A DNA stretch of 13,375 nucleotides from RPQJ01 sp035691185 (lineage in GTDB: Bacteria; Pseudomonadota; Gammaproteobacteria; Steroidobacterales; Steroidobacteraceae), in the NCBI GenBank assembly GCA_035691185.1, contig DASSJN010000162.1, positions 1 through 13,375 on the forward strand, given 5' to 3'. Positions 7,002-13,375 of the stretch are shown in pieces. The stretch's first letter is position 1, and every line of letters begins with the position of its first letter. The translations under genes and the position numbers were made by a program. The notes under the pieces are model-generated. The model saw only the letters and a program-made list of their open reading frames with translations. It was not told the origin of the DNA and ran no database searches.

Positions 7002-8003
7002 GTGACCCGCGCCACCGACCCTGCTGCACGTCCGCTCGACCGACGCCTCTGCGTCGCCCCGATGATGGACTACACGGACCGTCATTGCCGCTACCTGCTG
7101 CGGCTGCTGAGCCCGCGCGCGCTGCTCTACACCGAAATGGTCACGGCCCAGGCGCTCGCACACGGCGACGTCGAGCGCCTGCTGGGCTACGACGCGACCG
7201 AGCACCCGGTCGCGCTGCAGCTCGGTGGCTCAGACCCCGCGCTCCTCGCCCGCGCCGCGCGGTTCGGCGAGCTCCACGGTTACGACGAAATCAATCTCAA
7301 TGTCGGCTGCCCGAGCGATCGCGTGCAGAGCGGACGTTTCGGCGCGTGCCTGATGGCGGAGCCCGGCCTCGTCGCCGACTGCATGCGCGCGATGCGCGAG
7401 GCAGTGCGCGTGCCCGTGACGGTCAAGTGCCGCATAGGCATCGACGACCGGGACGATTACGAGTTCTTCGACCGCTTCGTGCAGACCGTGCGCGCGGCGG
7501 GAGTGGACGTCTTCATCGTCCATGCACGGAAGGCGCACCTGCAGGGCCTGAGCCCCAGGGAAAATCGCGAGGTCCCGCCGTTGCGCTACGAAGTGGCGGC
7601 CCGGCTCAAGGCCGAGCATCCCGAGCTGACCGTGATCCTGAACGGCGGGTTGACGTCGGCGGCGCAGGTGCGCGAGTGGCTGCCACGCTTCGATGGCGTG
7701 ATGCTGGGCCGCCAGGCGTACCAGGAGCCCTACCTGCTCGCGCAACTGGACGTAGAGCTACTGGCGCCCGGACTGGCGCTGCCCGCGCGGGAGAGCATCG
7801 TATTGCGTTACGCGGACTACGTGGACCGCATGCTCGCGCTCGGCCACCGCCTGCCGCTGATGCTGCGTCACGTGCACGGGCTGTACGCGGGCCTGCCGCA
7901 CGCGCGATCGTGGCGCAGGTTCGTCACGGAGCAGGGTCAGCTACCCGGCGCCTCGGGCGACGTGCTGCGGCGCTCGCTCGCGATGTTCCGCGCGGCCGCT
8001 TGA
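7002..8003 (+). CDS. dusA: tRNA-dihydrouridine synthase A
   Basis: This 333-residue flavoenzyme reduces uridines in the tRNA D-loop with FMN and NADPH. It is DusA rather than DusB or DusC because of VGCPSDRVQSGRFGACLM (101-118) and HARKAHLQGLSPRENREVPPL (174-194). FMN-binding CVAPMMDYTDRHCR is at 17-30. The catalytic cysteine is C103, with K142 in VTVKCRIG, H174, NGG (214-216) and GR (236-237) also present. The GTG at 7002 is chosen since its length fits the family and the in-frame extension to 6855 is translated repeat. The ribosome binding site is weak (CAGGTA at 6985-6990). The gene may be cotranscribed with ybdK through the repeat pair or have its own promoter there. Confidence 0.95.
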   Translation: MTRATDPAARPLDRRLCVAPMMDYTDRHCRYLLRLLSPRALLYTEMVTAQALAHGDVERLLGYDATEHPVALQLGGSDPALLARAARFGELHGYDEINLNVGCPSDRVQSGRFGACLMAEPGLVADCMRAMREAVRVPVTVKCRIGIDDRDDYEFFDRFVQTVRAAGVDVFIVHARKAHLQGLSPRENREVPPLRYEVAARLKAEHPELTVILNGGLTSAAQVREWLPRFDGVMLGRQAYQEPYLLAQLDVELLAPGLALPARESIVLRYADYVDRMLALGHRLPLMLRHVHGLYAGLPHARSWRRFVTEQGQLPGASGDVLRRSLAMFRAAA

Positions 8004-8028
8004 ATCAGTGAGTGAGCGCGGGAGTGAG

Positions 8029-8061
8029 TTGCACGGCGCAATCCGCCTCGATCGCTATAAT
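8029..8061 (+). promoter_or_regulatory. Possible promoter of the cyclase-FHA gene
   Basis: A perfect TATAAT lies at 8056-8061 in an otherwise GC-rich gap, 55 bases before the GTG start. The best -35 match is TTGCAC at 8029-8034, but its spacer of 21 bases is too long. Either -35 recognition is weak or the -10 match is chance. Confidence 0.45.
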
Positions 8062-8115
8062 GCTCAGATGTGGGCCGATGCGGGCCGCCCGCGGCCGGGG
8101 CGTGTGGGGTAGCGA

Positions 8116-9021
8116 GTGACCAGCAGCGAGACCGAAGTTGCCGTCCTCTTCGCGGACGTCGTGGGCAGCACGCGTCTGTACGAACTGTTCGGCGACAATC
8201 GCGCCCGCGAACTGATCCTCGTCTGCATCGACGTCATGCGCGAGTCGACCGAGCGCAACCGCGGCACGGTCATCAAGACCATCGGCGACGAGATCCTCTC
8301 GATCTTCCCGACCACCGACGACGCCGTGAACGCGGCGGGCGAGATGCACCAGGACATCGCGGCGCGGCCGGAGCTGCTCGTGCAGGGCCAGCACGTCTCG
8401 ATCCGCATCGGCTGTCACTTCGGGCCGGTCGTGTTCGAGAACAAGGACATCTTCGGCGCGTCGGTCCACACGGCCAACCGTGTCACGAGCCAGGCCAAGG
8501 CCGGCCAGATCATCCTGTCGGCCGACGCGATCCGGCGGTGCTCGCTCGAGTGGCGCGCCGTCTCGCGTCGCGTCGACGTGGCGGCCCTGCGCGGCATCGC
8601 GGAGGAAATCGAGCTTTACGAAGTGCTCTGGCAGCAGGAAGACGCCACGAAAATGCTGCCCTCGATCGAGATGGGCGGGCACCGCAGCAGCCGCGCGACG
8701 CGCGTGCGCCTGCAGTTCGAGGGGCGTCAGCTCGTGCTCGACGACGCGAAGAAGGAAGTCACGATGGGCCGCGCCGACGAGAACGACGTCGTGGTCAAGG
8801 GCTCGCTGATTTCGCGCCTGCACGCGCGCATCGAAGTGCTGCGCGACCGCTTCCTGCTGGTCGACCAGAGCACGAACGGGACGTTCGTGACCAACCAGGA
8901 AGGCAAGGAAGCGTTCGTGCGCCGCGACTCGGTCGTGCTGCAGGGCCGCGGCTTCATCGGCCTCGGCAAGGCGCCGGACCCGAATGCGCCGGATGCGATC
9001 CGGTACCAGCTGGAGGACTAG
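8116..9021 (+). CDS. Class III adenylate/guanylate cyclase domain fused to an FHA domain
   Basis: This is a 301-residue cytosolic protein. Residues 5-170 form a class III cyclase domain: metal-binding D14 (LFADVVGST) and D58 (KTIGDE), and K54 and D111 at the positions that select adenine, pointing to cAMP. The transition-state arginine R122 is kept, but the partner asparagine four residues before it is histidine (H118, in SVHTANR), which may lower or alter activity. Residues 195-301 form an FHA phosphothreonine-binding domain with GR (218-219), SRLHA (233-237) and STNGTF (252-257). No membrane segment is present. FHA domains usually link a protein to a Ser/Thr kinase partner; none is encoded here. 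The GTG start follows a weak GGGG stretch. The gene is convergent with the PEP carboxykinase gene. Confidence 0.9.
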   Translation: MTSSETEVAVLFADVVGSTRLYELFGDNRARELILVCIDVMRESTERNRGTVIKTIGDEILSIFPTTDDAVNAAGEMHQDIAARPELLVQGQHVSIRIGCHFGPVVFENKDIFGASVHTANRVTSQAKAGQIILSADAIRRCSLEWRAVSRRVDVAALRGIAEEIELYEVLWQQEDATKMLPSIEMGGHRSSRATRVRLQFEGRQLVLDDAKKEVTMGRADENDVVVKGSLISRLHARIEVLRDRFLLVDQSTNGTFVTNQEGKEAFVRRDSVVLQGRGFIGLGKAPDPNAPDAIRYQLED

Positions 9022-9111
9022 TGAAGTGTCTAGGGGATAGTGTCTAGCGGATAGTCGGAGCGCGCGCTGCGCGCCCTCTGACTAGACACCAGACACTGAA
9101 CACTAGACACT
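9018..9111. repeat. CTAG-rich inverted repeat between convergent genes
   Basis: AGTGTCTAG occurs at 9025-9033 and 9039-9047. Its reverse complement CTAGACACT lies at 9103-9111, with near copies CTAGACAC at 9082-9089 and AGACACT at 9091-9097. The arms flank a GC-rich core with its own dyad (GCGCGC...GCGCGC, 9060-9073). It could fold into a large cruciform and may serve as a two-way terminator, though no T-run follows. The tetranucleotide CTAG appears five times in about 90 bases, including across the stop codon of the cyclase gene. Confidence 0.75.
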
Positions 9112-9118
9112 CGCGCGC

Positions 9119-10867
9119 TCACCCGAGCGCGCGCTTGACCTCGCGATACTTCTCCCGGAGCGCGCTCGGCATGCGCTCGCCGTAGCTCTCGAGGTACTTG
9201 CCGATGTCCTCGATCTCGGCGTGCCATGCCGACGTGTCGAGGTCGAGCAGCTGGTGCAGCGACGATTCCGGCAGATTGAGGCCCGCGAGGTCGATGTCCT
9301 CGGGGCGAGGCAGGAAACCGATCGGCGTTTCCTTCGCCGGTGCGCGGCCCTCGCACCGGTCGATGACCCAGGAGAGCACGCGCAGGTTGTCGCCGAAGCC
9401 CGGCCACAGGAACTTGCCGTCCTTGTCCTGGCGGAACCAGTTGACGTGGAAGATCCTGGGCAGGCGCTTGGCGCGGCGCTCGAAGCTCAGCCAGTGCGAC
9501 CAGTAGTCGGCGAAGTTGTAGCCGCAGAACGGCTTCATCGCCATCGAGTCGCGCCGCACCACGCCCACCTGGCCGACGGCCGCGGCGGTGGTCTCCGACG
9601 CCATGCCGGCGCCGACCATGACGCCGTGTGCCCAGTCGCGGGCTTCGTAGACCAGCGGGGCGACTTCGCGGCGGCGGCCGCCGAACAGGATCGCCGAGAT
9701 CGGCACGCCCTCCGGGTGCTCCATGTAGTGCGAATACGACGGGTTCTGCTTGGCCGACACCGTGAAACGGGAGTTCGGGTGGGCGGCCGGCGTCTTCGCC
9801 GTCGCCTTGTCGTAGGGCTTGCCCTGCCAGTCGACGACCGGCGTGCCCTTGACGCGGCCTTCCCACCACGGCTCGTTGTCGGCCGTCAGCGCCACGTTCG
9901 TGAAGATCGTGTCGTGGTGGATCATCTCGTAGGCGTTGCGGTTGGTCCTGGGGCTCGTGCCCGGGACCACGCCGAAGAAGCCCGCCTCGGGGTTGATCGC
10001 GCGCAGGCGGCCGTCGCTGCCGACGTGCAGCCACGCGATGTCCTCGCCGATCGTCCAGACTTTCCAGCCCGGCATCGTCTCGGGCGGAATCAGCATGCCG
10101 AGGTTCGTCTTGCCGCACGCCGACGGGAACGCAGCCGCGACGTAGTGGAATTCGCCGCGCGGGTTCTCGAGGCCGACGACGAGCATGTGCTCGGCGAGCC
10201 AGCCTTCCTGGCGCGCCTGGTAGCTCGCGATGCGCAGCGCATGGCACTTCTTGCCGAGCAGCGCGTTGCCGCCGTAACCCGAACCGATGCTCTTGATCGA
10301 GAGTTCTTCCGGGAAGTGCATGATGAAGCGCTTCTCCGGGTCGAGGTCGCCGATCGAGTGCAGGCCCCGGACGAAGGTGCCTTCCTTTTCGATGCGGTGC
10401 AGGGCAAGTTCCCCCATGCGCGTCATGATGCGCATGTTGAGGACGACGTAGGGGCTGTCTGTGATCTCGACGCCGCAGCGCGCGTAGGGCGAGTGGATCG
10501 GGCCCATGCAGTAGGGCACGACGTACATCGTGCGGCCCTTCATGCTTCCGGCGAACAGCGCGTCGATCTTCGCGTGCGCGTCCGACGGGTCCATCCAGTT
10601 GTTGTTGGGGCCCGCGTCCGCCTCGTGCCGCGTGCAGATGTACGTGAGGTGCTCGACGCGCGCCACGTCGGAGGGGTGGGAGCGGTGCAGGTAGCAGTTC
10701 GGGAACGTCGCCTGGTTCAGCTCGATCAGGTCGCCGGTGCGCAGCATCAGCGCCGTCAGTTCCTCCGCCTCGAGGTCCGAGCCGCTGCACCAGTGGACGT
10801 GGTCGGGTTGCGTGTGCTTCGCGGTCGCCTCGACCCATTCGCGCAATGCGGTGTTCGTCGTTGTCAT
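9119..10867 (-). CDS. pckG: Phosphoenolpyruvate carboxykinase (GTP)
   Basis: This 582-residue enzyme converts oxaloacetate to phosphoenolpyruvate with GTP, the entry step of gluconeogenesis. It is the GTP type, not the ATP type. The nucleotide-binding loop with its reactive cysteine is AFPSACGKTNLGM (246-258, C251). Other family blocks are YGGNALLGKKC (198-208), GFFGVVPGTS (296-305), FGGRR (395-399) and PFCGYNFADYWSHW (446-459). The ATG at 10865-10867 is chosen because the family N-terminus starts there and AGGA lies about 10 bases upstream. An in-frame extension to 10996 would cross the neighbouring terminator. It slightly undercuts the usual length of about 600 but looks intact. Confidence 0.96.
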   Translation of the reverse strand: MTTTNTALREWVEATAKHTQPDHVHWCSGSDLEAEELTALMLRTGDLIELNQATFPNCYLHRSHPSDVARVEHLTYICTRHEADAGPNNNWMDPSDAHAKIDALFAGSMKGRTMYVVPYCMGPIHSPYARCGVEITDSPYVVLNMRIMTRMGELALHRIEKEGTFVRGLHSIGDLDPEKRFIMHFPEELSIKSIGSGYGGNALLGKKCHALRIASYQARQEGWLAEHMLVVGLENPRGEFHYVAAAFPSACGKTNLGMLIPPETMPGWKVWTIGEDIAWLHVGSDGRLRAINPEAGFFGVVPGTSPRTNRNAYEMIHHDTIFTNVALTADNEPWWEGRVKGTPVVDWQGKPYDKATAKTPAAHPNSRFTVSAKQNPSYSHYMEHPEGVPISAILFGGRRREVAPLVYEARDWAHGVMVGAGMASETTAAAVGQVGVVRRDSMAMKPFCGYNFADYWSHWLSFERRAKRLPRIFHVNWFRQDKDGKFLWPGFGDNLRVLSWVIDRCEGRAPAKETPIGFLPRPEDIDLAGLNLPESSLHQLLDLDTSAWHAEIEDIGKYLESYGERMPSALREKYREVKRALG

Positions 10868-10894
10868 CGGCAGCGGTTCCTGTGCAATCGAACG

Positions 10895-10900
10895 ATTATA
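10895..10900 (-). promoter_or_regulatory. Possible -10 box of pckG
   Basis: A perfect TATAAT on the minus strand lies 28 bases upstream of the pckG start codon. This predicts a short leader that begins near 10888 and contains the AGGAA ribosome binding site. No good -35 box is found 16-18 bases further up, so an activator or an extended element may be used. Confidence 0.5.
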
Positions 10901-10965
10901 GCCGCGAGCCGCGCCCCTGCGCTGCGCGGCGACCCAAGCAGCACCTCCTGAAGCCGGTTCCACGC

Positions 10966-10994
10966 AAAAAAAAAGCGCCCTCGGAGGAGGGCGC
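10966..10994 (-). terminator. Intrinsic terminator of the phasin gene
   Basis: A perfect 8-bp hairpin, GCGCCCTC with GAGGGCGC around the loop GGAG (10975-10994), is followed on the minus strand by nine T residues (10966-10974). It lies about 70 bases after the phasin stop codon and upstream of the pckG promoter, so it insulates the two genes. Confidence 0.93.
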
Positions 10995-11066
10995 AATCAG
11001 GGGGAGACCTGTGCCGGGACCCGCTATTGTCGTCTCATCGGCGCGGGTCCGGGTTCGAACTGCGCG

Positions 11067-11618
11067 TCAGGCCGCTGCGGCTGCCGTCTTGCGTGCGCGG
11101 GCCGGGGACTTGCGCGTCGCGCGCTTCGCCGTCTTGCGACGGGCCGGCTTCGCGGCGGCGCCTTCTTCCTTGCCCTTGTCGTAGATCAGCTCGATCGTGT
11201 GCATCGCGACGTTGCGCACGTCGCGGCCCGCGGTCTTCAGGATCGTGACGGCGCGAGTGGCGTCTTCCACCACGCGGGCACGCGTGGCCGGCGTGAGCTC
11301 GATCTGCTCACGCACGAGTTCGACGAGGTTGTCGGCCTTGGTCGCGCGCTCCAGGCGCAGCGCCACATCGGTCAGCGCCGACGTGACGACGTCGGACTGC
11401 AGTTCGATCAGGTTCTGCACGGCCTCCTGGGACACCGTGGTCAGCTTGATGCCGGAGCGCGCCAGCGCGCGGACCGGGCTCTTGAACGACTTGATGGTTT
11501 CCGCGGAGCCGGTAAGGGCGTCACGGACGGACTCCGCCGAGGTCTCGCGTAACTTGCGGACCTGGTCGCGGAGCAGCTCGCCGCGCTCGGCGACGTATTC
11601 CTGTACTTCAACGATCAT
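11067..11618 (-). CDS. Phasin family protein with histone H1-like tail
   Basis: This is a 183-residue protein with a helical, charged body (1-150) typical of phasins, which coat polyhydroxyalkanoate granules. It ends in a Lys/Arg/Ala-rich tail (about 157-183: KPARRKTAKRATRK, then SPARARKTAAAAA) like the DNA-binding tails of PhaF/AlgP proteins. This layout suggests a granule-to-nucleoid linker (inference). The body includes the phasin-like segment SQEAVQNLIELQSDVV (63-78). The start ATG at 11616-11618 is supported by AAGGAG at 11625-11630 with 6-base spacing. A sigma-70 promoter and PhaR-like operator lie upstream and a terminator downstream, so it is a single-gene unit. No PHA synthase gene is in the window. 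The longer open frame upstream is not coding. Confidence 0.87.
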   Translation of the reverse strand: MIVEVQEYVAERGELLRDQVRKLRETSAESVRDALTGSAETIKSFKSPVRALARSGIKLTTVSQEAVQNLIELQSDVVTSALTDVALRLERATKADNLVELVREQIELTPATRARVVEDATRAVTILKTAGRDVRNVAMHTIELIYDKGKEEGAAAKPARRKTAKRATRKSPARARKTAAAAA

Positions 11619-11641
11619 CGAGGTCTCCTTGTCGTGGACTG

Positions 11642-11669
11642 CTGCAATGCAGCATTTGCTGCAGTGCAC
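11642..11669 (-). promoter_or_regulatory. PhaR-like operator in the phasin leader
   Basis: CTGC-AAT-GCAG at 11642-11652 fits the CTGC-N3-GCAG site reported for the PHA-responsive repressor PhaR in Paracoccus. A second, one-mismatch copy CTGC-AGT-GCAC lies at 11659-11669, 17 bases away. They overlap the predicted transcription start and -10 box, as expected for a repressor that is released when polymer accumulates. The regulator gene is not in this window. Confidence 0.6.
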
Positions 11670-11696
11670 AATAACGCCGGAGGCCTGCCGTGTCAA
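11668..11696 (-). promoter_or_regulatory. Sigma-70 promoter of the phasin gene
   Basis: On the minus strand, a perfect -35 TTGACA (11691-11696) is separated by 17 bases from a -10 TATTGT (11668-11673, four of six consensus bases). Transcription would start near 11661, giving a leader of about 42 bases that carries the AAGGAG site. Confidence 0.8.
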
Positions 11697-11852
11697 ATAC
11701 GGAGAAATGCCGAAGAGACGTGGACCACCCCGTAGGCGAGGCGGAAACGGAGCGCTCTGGCCGTGATCCGGTCTCGACCATGGATTTTGCCGTGGCCGAG
11801 CGACGTTTGCGACTTGCCTGTCCGGCTGCCGTCCCGCAGAGTCCGACCCCCG

Positions 11853-12419
11853 ATGCCATCCCTCCGGTCTTCCCAGCCGCACACGCGTGCCGTCCTGGCC
11901 GCCTTCTGCGTCGGCGCCGGCGCGTCGCTCGCCGTGCTGTCGCCGGCCGTCCCGGCGCAGGAACCCGAGCCGCAGAGCGCGGCCATTGCGACGGGCAGCG
12001 GCCCGCTCGAGACCACGATCACGGCCGAACTGCTCGTGATCGAAGGCGGGCCGAACGACATCGAGGTGCGGCGCTGGGTGCCGGCGCAGCGGCTGAGCGC
12101 GGGTGACGAGGTGCATTACACGGTCCGCGTGCGAAATCCCGGGCAGGAGCCCGTGACGGACGTCGTGGTGACGAAACGCCTGCCGTTCGGCGTGCGGTAC
12201 CAGGCCGGTTCGGCAACGGGCCCGGCGTGCGACGTCCAGTTCTCGGCCGACGGCGGCAACACGTTCGCGGCGCCCGAGGCCCCGCGCTCCGGCAGCGCGA
12301 AGAAAGTCTCGCGCAAGGCGGCGCCGACACCCGAATACACGCACGTGCGGTGGGTGCTGCGCAAGCCGCTCGCCCCGGGCGCCACCGCGCTGCTGCGCTT
12401 CCGCGCAGTCTTTTCCTGA
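11853..12419 (+). CDS. Secreted DUF11 domain protein
   Basis: This is a 188-residue exported protein. Residues 1-35 form a signal peptide: a basic start, a hydrophobic core AVLAAFCVGAGASLAVL and a likely cleavage after VPA (33-35). Residues about 83-186 match DUF11, an immunoglobulin-like beta-sandwich repeat of surface proteins, with GDEVHYTVRVRNPGQEPVTDVVVTKRLP (84-111). There is one DUF11 copy and no anchor or sorting motif, so it is probably periplasmic or released. The ATG at 11853 is chosen because it begins the signal peptide; the in-frame start at 11763 would bury it. The ribosome binding site is poor. The helicase gene begins one base after its stop, implying translational coupling. 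Confidence 0.78.
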   Translation: MPSLRSSQPHTRAVLAAFCVGAGASLAVLSPAVPAQEPEPQSAAIATGSGPLETTITAELLVIEGGPNDIEVRRWVPAQRLSAGDEVHYTVRVRNPGQEPVTDVVVTKRLPFGVRYQAGSATGPACDVQFSADGGNTFAAPEAPRSGSAKKVSRKAAPTPEYTHVRWVLRKPLAPGATALLRFRAVFS

Positions 12420-12420
12420 C

Positions 12421-13375
12421 ATGTCGTCGTCGCTCGCCGAAATCCTGGGCCCCGAGGGTCCGCTCGCCCGCGCGCTGCCCGGCTATGCGACACGCGCGCA
12501 GCAGGTCGCGATGGCCGAGCACGTGGCAGCCGCGCTCGCGGGACGCTCGCAGCTGATCGTCGAGGCCGGCACCGGCACGGGAAAGACCTTCGCGTACCTG
12601 GTGCCGGCCTTGCTGTCGGGTCGACGCATCATCGTGTCGACGGGTACGCGTGCGCTGCAGGACCAGCTCTTCCACCGCGACCTGCCGATGGTCTGCTCGG
12701 CGCTGGGCCGCCCCGTGCGCGTGGCGCTGCTCAAGGGCCGCGCGAACTACCTGTGCCGCCACCGGCTCGACATCGCCGAGCAGCAGGCCTATGCGCGCGG
12801 GCTGCGACGCGAGGTCGCCACGGCGCTGCCCAAGGTTCGCGCATGGTCGTACACGACGCGGCGCGGCGATATCGCCGACTTGCCGGGGCTGGGGGAACAG
12901 GACCCGGTGTGGCCCTGGGTCACCTCGACGCGCGAGAACTGCCTCGGCGCGGAGTGTCCGAAGTTCGACGAATGCTTCGTGCTCGCGGCGCGACGCGAGG
13001 CACAGGCCGCCGACATCGTCGTCGTGAACCATTACCTGCTCATGGCCGACCTCGTGCTCAAGGAGGAGGGGTTCGGCGACCTGCTGCCGGGCGCGGACGC
13101 GATCGTGATCGACGAGGCCCATCAGCTGCCCGACGTCGCCGCGCAGTTCCTCGGCTACAGCGTGAGCACCCGGCAGCTCGCGAGCCTGTCGAAAGACGTC
13201 GCGGGTGAACTGCTGCTCGCCCAGCAGATGGCCGGCAGGGTGGACGGCGCACTGAGCGGGCTCGACGCGCAGGTCGCGGCGGTGCTCGCAGCGACGGCGG
13301 GCCAGGAGGCACGGCTCGAGCACGCGCAATGGTCCGGGGCCCTGCTCGAGGCGCTCAACGGCCTCGGTGCGCGCG
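12421..13375 (+). CDS. DinG/YoaA-family Fe-S DNA helicase, 3' truncated by window end
   Basis: The first 318 residues of an XPD-like superfamily 2 helicase are present; the gene runs past the window end. Walker A is EAGTGTGKT (48-56), and the Walker B/DEAH box is IDEAH (230-234). Four cysteines of an iron-sulphur cluster (C112, C174, C179, C185) lie between them in the expected pattern, so it is the Fe-S type. Such enzymes unwind DNA 5'-3' in repair and R-loop or replication restart; YoaA is the closer match because there is no exonuclease domain at the N-terminus and the protein starts directly at the helicase domain. The ATG at 12421 is one base after the DUF11 stop. The missing C-terminal half should hold motifs IV-VI. 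Confidence 0.92.
   Translation, partial: MSSSLAEILGPEGPLARALPGYATRAQQVAMAEHVAAALAGRSQLIVEAGTGTGKTFAYLVPALLSGRRIIVSTGTRALQDQLFHRDLPMVCSALGRPVRVALLKGRANYLCRHRLDIAEQQAYARGLRREVATALPKVRAWSYTTRRGDIADLPGLGEQDPVWPWVTSTRENCLGAECPKFDECFVLAARREAQAADIVVVNHYLLMADLVLKEEGFGDLLPGADAIVIDEAHQLPDVAAQFLGYSVSTRQLASLSKDVAGELLLAQQMAGRVDGALSGLDAQVAAVLAATAGQEARLEHAQWSGALLEALNGLGAR

Noticed and set aside
9221..10951. Long plus-strand open frame of 576 codons
   Set aside because: It is antisense to pckG, rich in Arg/Ala/Val/Asp without any family motif.
11020..11070. GGTTCGAACT resembling a tRNA T-loop
   Set aside because: The flanking bases do not form a T-stem, and no acceptor or anticodon arm is present.
11619..12422. 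Minus-strand upstream extension of the phasin frame
   Set aside because: It runs through the promoter, the operator and the DUF11 gene on the other strand; the AAGGAG site fixes the start at 11618.

Overview
The window is a GC-rich chromosomal segment of a proteobacterium. The mix of genes suggests a high-GC gammaproteobacterium of the Xanthomonadales/Nevskiales/Steroidobacter kind: a DusA-type dihydrouridine synthase, a GTP-type PEP carboxykinase, a YoaA/DinG-type Fe-S helicase, a phasin, a large PAS-GGDEF-EAL protein and an FHA-linked cyclase. A betaproteobacterium cannot be excluded. The placement is inference from gene content; no rRNA or tRNA gene is present to settle it.

Layout. (1) 1-1040: an island of palindromic double-hairpin repeats. 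A cluster in one orientation (1-300) and a cluster in the opposite orientation (796-1040) bracket a frameshifted DUF559 (Vsr/MutH-like fold) endonuclease gene on the minus strand. (2) 996-4574, minus: a 1192-residue cytosolic PAS-PAS-GAF-PAS-PAS-GGDEF-EAL c-di-GMP protein whose last codons lie in a degenerate repeat. (3) 4575-4875: a divergent intergenic region ending in a second family of hairpin repeats. (4) 4876-8003, plus: N-formylglutamate amidohydrolase family protein, YbdK-type carboxylate-amine ligase, then DusA. A head-to-head repeat pair separates the last two. (5) 8116-9021, plus: a class III nucleotide cyclase domain fused to an FHA domain. (6) 9018-9111: a CTAG-rich inverted repeat between convergent genes. 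(7) 9119-10867, minus: GTP-dependent PEP carboxykinase. (8) 11067-11618, minus: a phasin with a histone H1-like tail, a clear terminator, a good sigma-70 promoter and a PhaR-like operator. (9) 11853-13375, plus: a secreted DUF11 protein followed one base later by a DinG/YoaA-type helicase that runs off the window.

How the genes relate. Most are housekeeping or signalling genes: tRNA modification, gluconeogenesis, c-di-GMP and cyclic nucleotide signalling, PHA granule biology and DNA repair. The amidohydrolase and YbdK ligase look like a functional pair. The most unusual content is non-coding. Double-hairpin repeats recur at three places, and both stems change sequence between copies while keeping base pairing. 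The largest cluster surrounds a decayed DUF559 nuclease, which resembles the REP/RAYT arrangement but with a different enzyme family.
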